Assembly: GCA_024695545.1 (NCBI GenBank)
Contig: JAILHZ010000025.1
Location: 1 to 8,021, forward strand
Reading direction: 5' to 3'
DNA length: 8,021 nt
From: Clostridiales bacterium
Lineage (GTDB): Bacteria; Bacillota_A; Clostridia; Saccharofermentanales; Saccharofermentanaceae
How positions within the stretch are numbered: the first letter of the stretch is position 1; each line of letters opens with the position of its first letter. This document shows positions 1 through 5,047 of this stretch, one piece after another. The translations under genes were made by a program, and so were the position numbers. The notes under the pieces were generated by a model. That model had not been told where the DNA came from. It ran no database searches and saw only the letters and a list, made by a program, of their open reading frames with translations.

Positions 1-26
1 TACCCCACGCTGTTTCGCGAGGGGTA
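1..26 (-). other. Hairpin at window edge, possible attenuator of rplJL
   Basis: On the minus strand a 6-bp stem TACCCC/GGGGTA continues through a T-T mismatch into CGC/GCG, closing a 6-base loop. It is the last structure of the L10 leader before the edge. An intrinsic terminator here would be the expected output domain of such a leader, but the following T-run, if any, falls outside the window, so the terminator role is inferred. Confidence 0.45.
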
Positions 27-110
27 TCAAGTACTCAATACGGTTCCTCACCTCGGCGGGACGACTTAACGTTTACGATCGCTCTCCCGCTGTCTTCAGC
101 AGTGGATATT
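1..110 (-). ncRNA. L10 (rplJ-rplL) ribosomal protein leader, partial
   Basis: Read on the minus strand, this stretch follows rplA and shows the layout of the L10 leader, the mRNA site bound by the L10-(L7/L12) complex for autoregulation of rplJL. A hairpin CTGCTG-AAGA-CAGCGG lies at 87-102. A longer arm pairs GCGGGA with TCCCGC (85-90 with 56-61) and encloses a purine-rich asymmetric internal region, as expected for a kink-turn. The sequence CCGCCGAGGTGAGG follows. At the window edge a strong hairpin, TACCCC/GGGGTA plus CGC/GCG (1-26), could be the attenuator stem, but any T-run after it lies outside the window. Position directly after rplKA fits. The assignment rests on remembered family features and context; no covariance model was run. 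Confidence 0.72.
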
Positions 111-124
111 TTATTAAGTTAGGA

Positions 125-165
125 TATCCATCCCGGAAAAGTGCTTTCCGAGTAGGGAGTGGATA
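125..165 (-). other. Imperfect long hairpin between rplA and the L10 leader
   Basis: The RNA of the minus strand can pair TATCCA with TGGATA (outer), TCC with GGA (middle) and CGGAAA with TTTCCG (inner), leaving a GCACT loop. It starts about 18 bases after the rplA stop codon. No T-run follows, so it does not look like a terminator. A processing site or 3'-end stabiliser for the rplKA message is possible but not shown. Confidence 0.5.
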
Positions 166-183
166 CGCCCCCTGAACGTTCTA

Positions 184-873
184 TTAGAGCTTCGCAGCGT
201 TAACGCGGATGCCCGGGCCCATCGTAGAGCAGATGGAAACGTTCTTCAGATACTGACCCTTAGCGGCAGAAGGCTTAGCCTTGATGATCGCATCCATGAT
301 GGTCTTGAAGTTCTCTTCGAGCTTCTCCTGACCAAAGGATACCTTACCGATCGGGCAGTGGATGATGTTTGTCTTATCGAGACGGTACTCGATCTTACCG
401 GCTTTGATGTCTGTAACAGCTTTTGCTACATCCATGGTAACTGTACCGGCCTTCGGTGTAGGCATCAAGCCCTTCGGGCCGAGAACCTTACCAAGACGGC
501 CGAGCTTAGGCATCATGTCCGGAGTAGCGATGAGAGCGTCAAAGTCGAACCAGTTCTCGTTTGCGATCTTATCGATGTACTCTTCAGCACCAACATACTC
601 TGCGCCTGCAGCCTGAGCTTCATCAGCCTTCGGGCCCTTAGCGATAACGAGTACGCGCTTTGTACGGCCTGTACCATGAGGGAGAACTACAGCACCACGA
701 ACCTGCTGGTCAGCGTGACGGGAGTCAACACCCAGACGAACGTGAAGTTCTACCATCTCATCAAATTTTGCTTTACCTGTTTCTACAACCAGACGAACTG
801 CTTCGGAAGGATCGTAAGAAACAGATCTGTCTACGAGCTTAGCGAGCTCTTGATATCTCTTTCCTCTTTTCAT
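184..873 (-). CDS. rplA: 50S ribosomal protein L1
   Basis: L1 binds 23S rRNA at the mobile L1 stalk near the E site, where it helps release deacylated tRNA; in many bacteria it also represses its own operon by binding the mRNA. The 229 residues match full-length bacterial L1. The N-terminal [15 protein letters not shown] opening, the [20 protein letters not shown] segment, the [20 protein letters not shown] loop (about residues 126-145) and the C-terminal GPGIRVN are all typical. The start is fixed by AAGGAG a few bases upstream of ATG. Only 17 bases separate it from rplK, and the ribosome site sits in that gap, so the two are co-transcribed. The stop is TAA. Nothing is truncated or unusual. 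Confidence 0.98.
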   Translation of the reverse strand: MKRGKRYQELAKLVDRSVSYDPSEAVRLVVETGKAKFDEMVELHVRLGVDSRHADQQVRGAVVLPHGTGRTKRVLVIAKGPKADEAQAAGAEYVGAEEYIDKIANENWFDFDALIATPDMMPKLGRLGKVLGPKGLMPTPKAGTVTMDVAKAVTDIKAGKIEYRLDKTNIIHCPIGKVSFGQEKLEENFKTIMDAIIKAKPSAAKGQYLKNVSICSTMGPGIRVNAAKL

Positions 874-890
874 GTTAACTCTCCTTCAAA

Positions 891-1319
891 TCAGTCCTCA
901 GTAACAACGATACCCATGCTTCTGGCAGTACCAGCTACCATACGAGCACATGCGTCGATGTCTGCGGCATTTGTATCAACGATCTTGATCTCTGCGATCT
1001 TCTTGCACTCCGAGAAAGAAATCTTTGCTACCTTGTCCTTGTTCGGCTTACCCGAAGCCTTCTCAATGTTGCAAGCTTTCTTAAGCAGTACCGGTACCGG
1101 CGGAGTCTTTGTAATGAAAGAATAAGAACGGTCAGCATAAACTGTAATGATTACAGGAATGATCAGACCTGCATCCTTTGCTGTTCTTTCATTAAACTCT
1201 TTAACAAACTGGGCAATATTAAGTCCGTGCTGTCCAAGAGCTGGTCCTACCGGCGGCGCTGGTGTTGCTTTGCCTGCAGGGATCTGAAGTTTAACGTACC
1301 CTACAACTTTTTTAGCCAT
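891..1319 (-). CDS. rplK: 50S ribosomal protein L11
   Basis: L11 forms, with 23S rRNA, the GTPase-associated centre at the base of the stalk; it is the site of thiostrepton action and is used in stringent-response signalling. The protein has 142 residues, close to the usual 141. The N-terminal domain reads [20 protein letters not shown] and then [14 protein letters not shown], with the conserved proline-rich segment. The C-terminal RNA-binding domain contains [13 protein letters not shown] and ends in [18 protein letters not shown] lies upstream of the ATG with normal spacing. It sits after nusG, with a 90-base gap that contains a hairpin, and 17 bases before rplA. Confidence 0.98.
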   Translation of the reverse strand: MAKKVVGYVKLQIPAGKATPAPPVGPALGQHGLNIAQFVKEFNERTAKDAGLIIPVIITVYADRSYSFITKTPPVPVLLKKACNIEKASGKPNKDKVAKISFSECKKIAEIKIVDTNAADIDACARMVAGTARSMGIVVTED

Positions 1320-1383
1320 GTGCGGCCACCTCCCAAATAATTTTCTTGCCGGCCCGTCTTATCCCGGTGCCGAAATATTCTTT

Positions 1384-1399
1384 CATCTCCGGAGAGATG
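1384..1399 (-). other. UNCG-type hairpin between nusG and rplK
   Basis: The minus strand reads CATCTC-TCCG-GAGATG, a perfect 6-bp stem closed by a UCCG loop on a C-G pair, which belongs to the stable UNCG tetraloop class. It begins 10 bases after the nusG stop codon. No T-run follows, so termination is unlikely. It may mark an intercistronic processing site or form part of the rplKA leader, where L1 could act, but that is inference. Confidence 0.55.
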
Positions 1400-1409
1400 T
1401 GATAAGCAA

Positions 1410-1946
1410 TTATACCCGCACTACCTGTGCGAATTCGATCTCGACAGGAGTCTCTCTGCCGAACATCGAGATGCGGACACGAACCATGTGCTTCTCGAGG
1501 TTCATCTCCTCTACCGTACCTACGCAATCCTGGAAAGGACCGGAGATGATACGGACGGAGTCGCCCACTTCGTAGTCTACGGACGGAACCCAGCTGGATT
1601 CGAGTCCCATGAGCGCAAGCTCCTCATCGGAGAGAGGCTGCGGCTTGTTGGCATTCGGTCCGACGAAGCCTGTGACACCACGTGTGTTACGAACGATGTA
1701 CCAGATCTCTTCGGTGTAGACCATCTTGATCAGAACGTAGCCCGGATAACGCTTCTTCTGCGTAACCTTCTTCTTACCGTCCTTGACTTCGACGCTCTCA
1801 TCCATCGGGATGGAAACTTCCTGGATCATCTCCTGGAGGCCACGATTCTCGATCACTGCTTCCAGAGTGCTCTTTACCTTGTTCTCATATCCCGAATAGG
1901 TATGTACGACATACCATTTCGCCTCATATGCCTGTTCTTCAGCCAT
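1410..1946 (-). CDS. nusG: Transcription termination/antitermination factor NusG
   Basis: NusG binds RNA polymerase through its NGN domain and modulates pausing and termination; the KOW domain contacts partners such as the ribosome (S10) or Rho. The 178-residue form begins MAEEQAYEAKWYVVHTYSGY. The NGN domain spans about residues 9-115, with WYVVHTYSG, the KKRYPGYVLIKM segment and TRGVTGFVG. The KOW domain spans about 124-178, with VGDSVRIISGPF and a VRISMFGRETPVEIEF end. The frame is open upstream to an ATG at 2015, which would add 23 residues unrelated to the family. The internal ATG at 1946 is chosen because GAGGAG lies just before it and the length then fits the usual 175-181. It follows secE after a gap of 71 bases. 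Confidence 0.97.
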   Translation of the reverse strand: MAEEQAYEAKWYVVHTYSGYENKVKSTLEAVIENRGLQEMIQEVSIPMDESVEVKDGKKKVTQKKRYPGYVLIKMVYTEEIWYIVRNTRGVTGFVGPNANKPQPLSDEELALMGLESSWVPSVDYEVGDSVRIISGPFQDCVGTVEEMNLEKHMVRVRISMFGRETPVEIEFAQVVRV

Positions 1947-1969
1947 GTCTCGCTCCTCGTATATATCGT

Positions 1970-2005
1970 GGAAAAGCACTTCCGCTTGATCTTCCGTGCT
2001 TCCCC
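1970..2005 (-). other. Long hairpin between secE and nusG
   Basis: On the minus strand GGGGAAGCAC can pair with GTGCTTTTCC, giving a 10-bp stem (eight Watson-Crick pairs and two G-U pairs) around a 16-base loop. It ends about 23 bases before the nusG start, just upstream of the ribosome site. No T-run follows the stem outside the pairing, so a terminator is unlikely. The 3' arm contains AGTGCTTTT, also found before hisE and purC. Confidence 0.55.
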
Positions 2006-2017
2006 TTCCCTGCACTA

Positions 2018-2389
2018 TTAAGATTCAGACGGTGTCGTCTCCTCTGAAGCCGAAGCCTCGGTGGATGCGCTCTCGGAATCCTCGGAAGAGGACTCAGCCG
2101 GAGCAGACTCTGATGCAGACGCATCAGAACTGTCAGACGGGATCGTCTCGGTAACGGTGGTCTCGTTTACCTGGTCGTAGAATCCGACCTTTTCCAGGAT
2201 CCAGCCGGCACCCTTGCCGATTGCGGTCAGAAGGATCGTGCAAACAACGATCACGACCAGAACCACAGCAGAAGTCTGGATCAGCTTCTCCTTGGTCGGC
2301 CAGATTACTCTCTTGAGTTCCTGACGAACGTCCTTGAACTTCTGAGCTATACGTTTGAAGATGTTCGGTTTCTTCTTCTTGTCAGCCAT
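2018..2389 (-). CDS. secE: Preprotein translocase subunit SecE with long acidic Ser-rich tail
   Basis: SecE clamps SecY in the membrane channel for protein export. The core is the short Gram-positive form: a basic cytoplasmic start (MADKKKKPNIFKRI), an amphipathic helix about residues 14-28, the conserved VIWPTKEKL segment (W30-P31), and one transmembrane segment at about 41-60 (VVLVVIVVCTILLTAIG). The family normally stops soon after, at about 60-75 residues. Here the protein runs on to 123: residues 72-123 contain no Lys or Arg, 14 Asp/Glu, and 16 Ser among residues 85-123. By the usual N-in topology this tail would lie outside the membrane. The frame stays open without a break, and nusG follows 71 bases after its stop. 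GAGGG precedes the ATG. Its neighbours rpmG and nusG confirm the identity. Confidence 0.95.
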   Translation of the reverse strand: MADKKKKPNIFKRIAQKFKDVRQELKRVIWPTKEKLIQTSAVVLVVIVVCTILLTAIGKGAGWILEKVGFYDQVNETTVTETIPSDSSDASASESAPAESSSEDSESASTEASASEETTPSES

Positions 2390-2408
2390 TGGTCATACCC
2401 TCATTCTT

Positions 2409-2425
2409 GTTTCCCTAAGAGAAAC
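2409..2425 (-). other. Short hairpin between rpmG and secE
   Basis: The minus strand reads GTTTCTC-TTA-GGGAAAC, a 7-bp stem with one G-U pair and a 3-base loop, starting 5 bases after the rpmG stop codon. The bases after it are AAGAATGAGGG, not a T-run, so it is not an intrinsic terminator. It lies just ahead of the secE ribosome site. Confidence 0.45.
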
Positions 2426-2430
2426 GGAAA

Positions 2431-2598
2431 TTACTTTGTTTCTTTGTGTACAGTATGCTTACGGCAGAACTTGCAGTACTTCTTGATTTCCAAACGATCA
2501 GGATCGTTCTTCTTATTCTTATATGTCTGATAGTTTCTCTGCTTGCACTCTTCACAAGCCAGTGTCAGCTTGTCACGTGCTCCTGCTTTGGTTGCCAT
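2431..2598 (-). CDS. rpmG: 50S ribosomal protein L33, zinc-binding type
   Basis: This small gene encodes L33, a protein of the large subunit near the E site. Translating the minus strand from the ATG at 2598 gives 55 residues: [20 protein letters not shown] at the start, then [20 protein letters not shown] and [15 protein letters not shown]. The segment [21 protein letters not shown] is typical of L33. Two Cys pairs, C15-x2-C18 and C42-x2-C45, form the zinc ribbon of the so-called C+ form. A strong site, GGAGGTG, lies 7-8 bases before the ATG. It is the first gene of the rpmG-secE-nusG-rplKA unit, with its own promoter about 90 bases upstream, and a gap of 41 bases leads to secE. Confidence 0.97.
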   Translation of the reverse strand: MATKAGARDKLTLACEECKQRNYQTYKNKKNDPDRLEIKKYCKFCRKHTVHKETK

Positions 2599-2629
2599 GT
2601 TCGAACACCTCCAAAAATATCGTGCTTAT

Positions 2630-2647
2630 CCGCGTCTTCTCACGCGG
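2630..2647 (-). other. Hairpin in the rpmG 5' leader
   Basis: On the minus strand CCGCGT-GAGAAG-ACGCGG forms a perfect 6-bp stem with a 6-base loop, inside the roughly 90-base leader between the promoter and the rpmG ribosome site. Its distance from the GGAGG is about 20 bases. Whether it regulates translation is unknown. Confidence 0.5.
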
Positions 2648-2692
2648 TTTTTCGCGCATAAAAAATAGACCTAAACGGCGATAGCAACGGAT

Positions 2693-2721
2693 ATGTTACC
2701 ACAGAGTCAATAGTATGTCAA
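2693..2721 (-). promoter_or_regulatory. Sigma-A promoter for rpmG-secE-nusG-rplKA
   Basis: On the minus strand a perfect -35 box TTGACA (2716-2721) is followed by a 17-base spacer and the -10 box TAACAT (2693-2698, four of six consensus bases). Transcription would start near 2686, giving a leader of about 88 bases before the rpmG ATG. It lies after the terminator of the his operon, as expected for the start of a new unit. Confidence 0.8.
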
Positions 2722-2761
2722 CGAGAAATGTAGATTTCGCACCCTGTTTTTCCCCGTTTCA

Positions 2762-2795
2762 TTAAGAAAACGAAAAACTGCCCGTACAAGGCAGT
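2762..2795 (-). terminator. Intrinsic terminator of the histidine operon
   Basis: On the minus strand ACTGCC (2790-2795) pairs with GGCAGT (2777-2782) around the loop TTGTACG, followed directly by TTTTCGTTTTCTT. It begins 39 bases after the hisE stop codon and precedes the promoter of the rpmG unit, so it separates the two operons. Confidence 0.85.
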
Positions 2796-2834
2796 CTTTC
2801 AGTAGCCGTCGATCCGTTTTCCGGACCTCCGAAA

Positions 2835-3122
2835 TTATCTCTTCTTCAGTTCCTCTTCGACCTCTTCCGGAGTGATGCCGAGCTGCGCCATCATGACGAG
2901 TGCGTGATAGAACAGGTCAGCGAGTTCCTGAACGGTATTCTCCTTATCGCCCTTGGATGCGGAGATGATCGCCTCGATCGCCTCTTCACCGACTTTCTTG
3001 CCGATCTTCTCGATACCCTTATCAAAAAGATAGTTGGTGTAAGAGCCGTCTACCGGGTTGGCCTTTCTGTCGAGGATCAGGTTATACAGGTCTTTGACTA
3101 CGTTTGTGCTGTTTGAATCCAT
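2835..3122 (-). CDS. hisE: Phosphoribosyl-ATP pyrophosphatase
   Basis: HisE cleaves pyrophosphate from PR-ATP to give PR-AMP, the second step of histidine synthesis, in the cytoplasm. The 95-residue protein is a stand-alone all-helical MazG-like domain of normal length. It shows SYTNYLFDKGIEKIGKKVGE (residues 27-46), then EAIEAII, and the metal-binding acidic helix motif ELADLFYHALVMM (about 66-78). In many bacteria HisE is fused to HisI; here HisI is instead fused to HisF in the gene just upstream, and HisE is last in the operon. The AAAGGA site is 11 bases from the ATG, slightly far. An ATG 10 bases upstream is in another frame and was not used. The terminator follows. Confidence 0.96.
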   Translation of the reverse strand: MDSNSTNVVKDLYNLILDRKANPVDGSYTNYLFDKGIEKIGKKVGEEAIEAIISASKGDKENTVQELADLFYHALVMMAQLGITPEEVEEELKKR

Positions 3123-3150
3123 TGTCTGTCATATCCTTTCTTATCTAAAA

Positions 3151-3184
3151 GCACTTGTCCGCGCCCCAGGCGCATCCTTCGTGC
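3151..3184 (-). other. Compound hairpin between hisFI and hisE
   Basis: Immediately after the hisFI stop codon the minus strand reads GCAC, then a perfect inner stem GCGCC-TGG-GGCGC (3161-3173), then GTGC followed by TTTTA. The outer GCAC/GTGC pairs enclose an internal loop. The short T-run makes a weak or leaky terminator possible, which could lower hisE expression, but it could equally be a processing hairpin. The AGTGCTTTT motif here recurs before nusG and purC. Confidence 0.45.
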
Positions 3185-3190
3185 AGTATT

Positions 3191-4366
3191 TCAGATTTCC
3201 AAATCAGTAAAGAAGCAGGTATGGTTGCCTGTATGGCAGGCGGCACCGTCCTGGTCAATGTAGAATAACAGGGTATCACGGTCGCAGTCAAGAAAAGCTT
3301 TCTTCACATGCTGGAAATGACCGGATGTCTCTCCCTTGAGCCACAGGGAATTTCTGGATCTGGAGTGATAGTGCATCAGCTTCGTCTCCATCGTCTTCTC
3401 GAGAGACTCATAGTCCATGTAGGCCATCATGAGAACGTCCTTGGTGGAGTCCTCTACGACGATTGCCGGAACCAGGCCCATCTTATCCTTCTTCAGGGAC
3501 TGCCAGAGCTTAAGCGCCGGAGTCAGTGTTCTTACCGGAATGCCGCGTCCCGCAAGGTATTCCTTCAGATCTTCGATCTTGATCTCGCCGAAGTGGAAAA
3601 GGCTTGCTGCGAGGACTGCATCTGCACCGCCGTCGATAATGCCGTCATAGAAGTCTTCCATCTTGCCGGCACCGCCACTGGCAATGACCGGAATGGATAC
3701 TGCATCCGCGATCATGCGGGTGATCACGTTATCAAAACCGCTCTTCGTGCCGTCTCTGTCAAGGCTCGTAAGGAGGATCTCACCTGCACCGAGCTCTTCT
3801 ACTTTCTTCGCCCATTCCAGAGCGTCAAGACCTGTAGCCTTGGTACCGCCTGCAACGACGACTTCGTAGCCGCTCGGGAACTTACTGTTATCTTCTTCAC
3901 TGGCGTTCTCATCGATGCCCTTAAAGTCGGCATCAGTGCCGGCGATACGGATCTTTCCGCCGGTCCTGCCACGGACATCGATCGCGACAACGACACACTG
4001 GGAACCGAACTTCTCACTGGCACGGCGTACCAGTTCAGGATCCTTTACGGCTGCGGAGTTCAAGGAGATCTTGTCCGCACCTGCGTTTAAGATCTCACGG
4101 ATATCTTCAATGGAGCGGATGCCGCCGCCGACGGTAAACGGGATGAATACCTGCTCGGCAACACTCTTTACCATATCGACCACAGTGCCTCTGCCTTCAA
4201 CCGTTGCAGAAATATCAAGGAACACCAGTTCGTCTGCGCCGGCCTGGTTATAGGCCTTCGCACACTCGACCGGATCACCTGCATCACGGAGCGCGATAAA
4301 GTTGGTGCCCTTTACGACACGGCCGTTTTTAACGTCCAGACACGGGATGATTCTTTTACTGAGCAT
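3191..4366 (-). CDS. hisF-hisI: Fused HisF (IGP synthase cyclase subunit) - HisI (PR-AMP cyclohydrolase)
   Basis: One uninterrupted 391-residue frame carries two enzymes. Residues 1-281 are HisF, the barrel subunit that uses ammonia from HisH to turn PRFAR into IGP and AICAR. It has [16 protein letters not shown] with catalytic D11, TVGGGIR at 78-84, VVVAID with catalytic D130, [10 protein letters not shown] at 201-210, [12 protein letters not shown], and the usual end [17 protein letters not shown]. Residues about 288-391 are HisI, which opens the PR-AMP ring: [38 protein letters not shown] at 361 region and CHTGNHTC, keeping the zinc Cys (C361, C377, C384) and metal Asp residues. The linker is about 7-10 residues. 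Against Thermotoga HisF, residues about 135-165 hold some 29 extra, mostly acidic and polar residues. AAAGGA lies 9 bases before ATG. Both halves look active. Confidence 0.95.
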   Translation of the reverse strand: MLSKRIIPCLDVKNGRVVKGTNFIALRDAGDPVECAKAYNQAGADELVFLDISATVEGRGTVVDMVKSVAEQVFIPFTVGGGIRSIEDIREILNAGADKISLNSAAVKDPELVRRASEKFGSQCVVVAIDVRGRTGGKIRIAGTDADFKGIDENASEEDNSKFPSGYEVVVAGGTKATGLDALEWAKKVEELGAGEILLTSLDRDGTKSGFDNVITRMIADAVSIPVIASGGAGKMEDFYDGIIDGGADAVLAASLFHFGEIKIEDLKEYLAGRGIPVRTLTPALKLWQSLKKDKMGLVPAIVVEDSTKDVLMMAYMDYESLEKTMETKLMHYHSRSRNSLWLKGETSGHFQHVKKAFLDCDRDTLLFYIDQDGAACHTGNHTCFFTDLEI

Positions 4367-4388
4367 ATGCCGCCATCCTTTCTGTTAA

Positions 4389-4404
4389 GTGGCCGTCCGG
4401 CCAC
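4389..4404 (-). other. GC-rich hairpin in hisH-hisFI gap (hairpin 2)
   Basis: The sequence is nearly palindromic: GTGGCC-GGAC-GGCCAC on the minus strand, a 6-bp stem with a 4-base loop (or 7 bp with a 2-base loop). It lies about 22 bases before the hisFI start, just upstream of the ribosome site, and is the second of two hairpins in this 72-base gap. No T-run follows. Confidence 0.5.
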
Positions 4405-4421
4405 AATGTTTCATCTGTCCT

Positions 4422-4434
4422 GCGGGAAACCCGC
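4422..4434 (-). other. GC-rich hairpin in hisH-hisFI gap (hairpin 1)
   Basis: The minus strand reads GCGGG-TTT-CCCGC, a perfect 5-bp GC stem with a 3-base loop, starting 4 bases after the hisH stop codon. The following bases AGGACAG are not a T-run. hisA often occupies the place between hisH and hisF in other operons, but only this gap is found here. Confidence 0.5.
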
Positions 4435-4438
4435 GTAA

Positions 4439-5047
4439 TTATTTTCTGGTCTGTCTCGCCCAGCGGTTCAGGATCGCAAGACCCGCTTCACCACTCTTTT
4501 CCGGGTGGAACTGGCAGGCAAAGACGTTATCTCTTCTGACACTGCAGCAATAGTCGATACCGTAGTTTACGGTCGCCGCTATGTCTTCTTCTCTTTCGGG
4601 CACGCAGTAATAGGAGTGTACGAAGTAGACATATTCCTTATCCGGAAGGATCTCATTTCTCGAAGAAAGCTCATTCCATCCGATCTGCGGGATCTTAAGC
4701 CCCATATCAGAAGGAAAACGGACGACCTTGCCGGGCAGGACCGAAAGTCCCTTGACCGGCTCGCCGCCGAAAGATTCTTCAGACGTATCGAAGAGCATCT
4801 GCATGCCGAGGCAGATACCGAGAAAAGGCTTCCCGGTCGCAACATATTCGTGTACGACCTTGTCGAGGCCCTTTGAAGTTAAAGCTTCCATCGCGGCACC
4901 GATCGCGCCGACGCCCGGAAGAACGACACCGTCCGCGTCCATGACGCGGGCGGGGTCATTGGTGATTTCACTATCGTAACCTAAGAAGGCAAGTGCTTTT
5001 TGCACGGAGCCCAGGTTACCCATTCCATAATCGATAATGGCGATCAT
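4439..5047 (-). CDS. hisH: Imidazole glycerol phosphate synthase, glutamine amidotransferase subunit
   Basis: HisH hydrolyses glutamine and passes ammonia to HisF through the barrel; the two act as a heterodimer in the cytoplasm. The chosen 202-residue form starts MIAIIDYGMGNLGSV, the family's standard N-terminus. The class I amidotransferase triad is complete: C79 in the nucleophile elbow FLGICLGMQ, and H181 with E183 in CQFHPEKSG. VVLPGVGAIG at 41-50 forms the oxyanion-strand region. An ATG at 5080 would add 11 residues that lie inside purC and match nothing. The ATG at 5047 has AAAGGA 6 bases upstream and overlaps the purC stop codon as ATGA, so translation is probably coupled to purC. The partner hisF lies 72 bases downstream. 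Confidence 0.97.
   Translation of the reverse strand: MIAIIDYGMGNLGSVQKALAFLGYDSEITNDPARVMDADGVVLPGVGAIGAAMEALTSKGLDKVVHEYVATGKPFLGICLGMQMLFDTSEESFGGEPVKGLSVLPGKVVRFPSDMGLKIPQIGWNELSSRNEILPDKEYVYFVHSYYCVPEREEDIAATVNYGIDYCCSVRRDNVFACQFHPEKSGEAGLAILNRWARQTRK

Noticed and set aside
100..125. Possible promoter with TAAAAT before the L10 leader
   Set aside because: The -10-like TAAAAT on the minus strand has no recognisable -35 at 16-18 bases (CCGGGA or TCCGGG instead), so it is not supported.
358..1125. Long open frame of 255 codons on the plus strand
   Set aside because: It lies opposite rplA and rplK, which are certain, has no family features, and crosses two genes and their ribosome sites. 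It is an antisense shadow.
1947..2015. Upstream ATG for nusG, adding 23 residues
   Set aside because: The extra part starts 2 bases beside the secE stop, has no NusG similarity and runs through a hairpin; the ATG at 1946 has a good ribosome site and family length.
2390..2834. tRNA gene near rpmG-secE, as found in some Firmicutes
   Set aside because: No cloverleaf, TTCGA arm with matching acceptor stem, or CCA end can be made out in the gaps.
3430..3560. Possible sequencing frameshift creating the HisF-HisI fusion
   Set aside because: The HisF end, linker and HisI start are all intact and in one frame, with no duplicated or missing family residues and no separate start site seen; a fusion is the simpler reading.
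3308..4090. Open frame of 260 codons on the plus strand
   Set aside because: It is opposite the hisF-hisI gene, whose two enzyme domains are unmistakable; the plus-strand translation shows no known motif.
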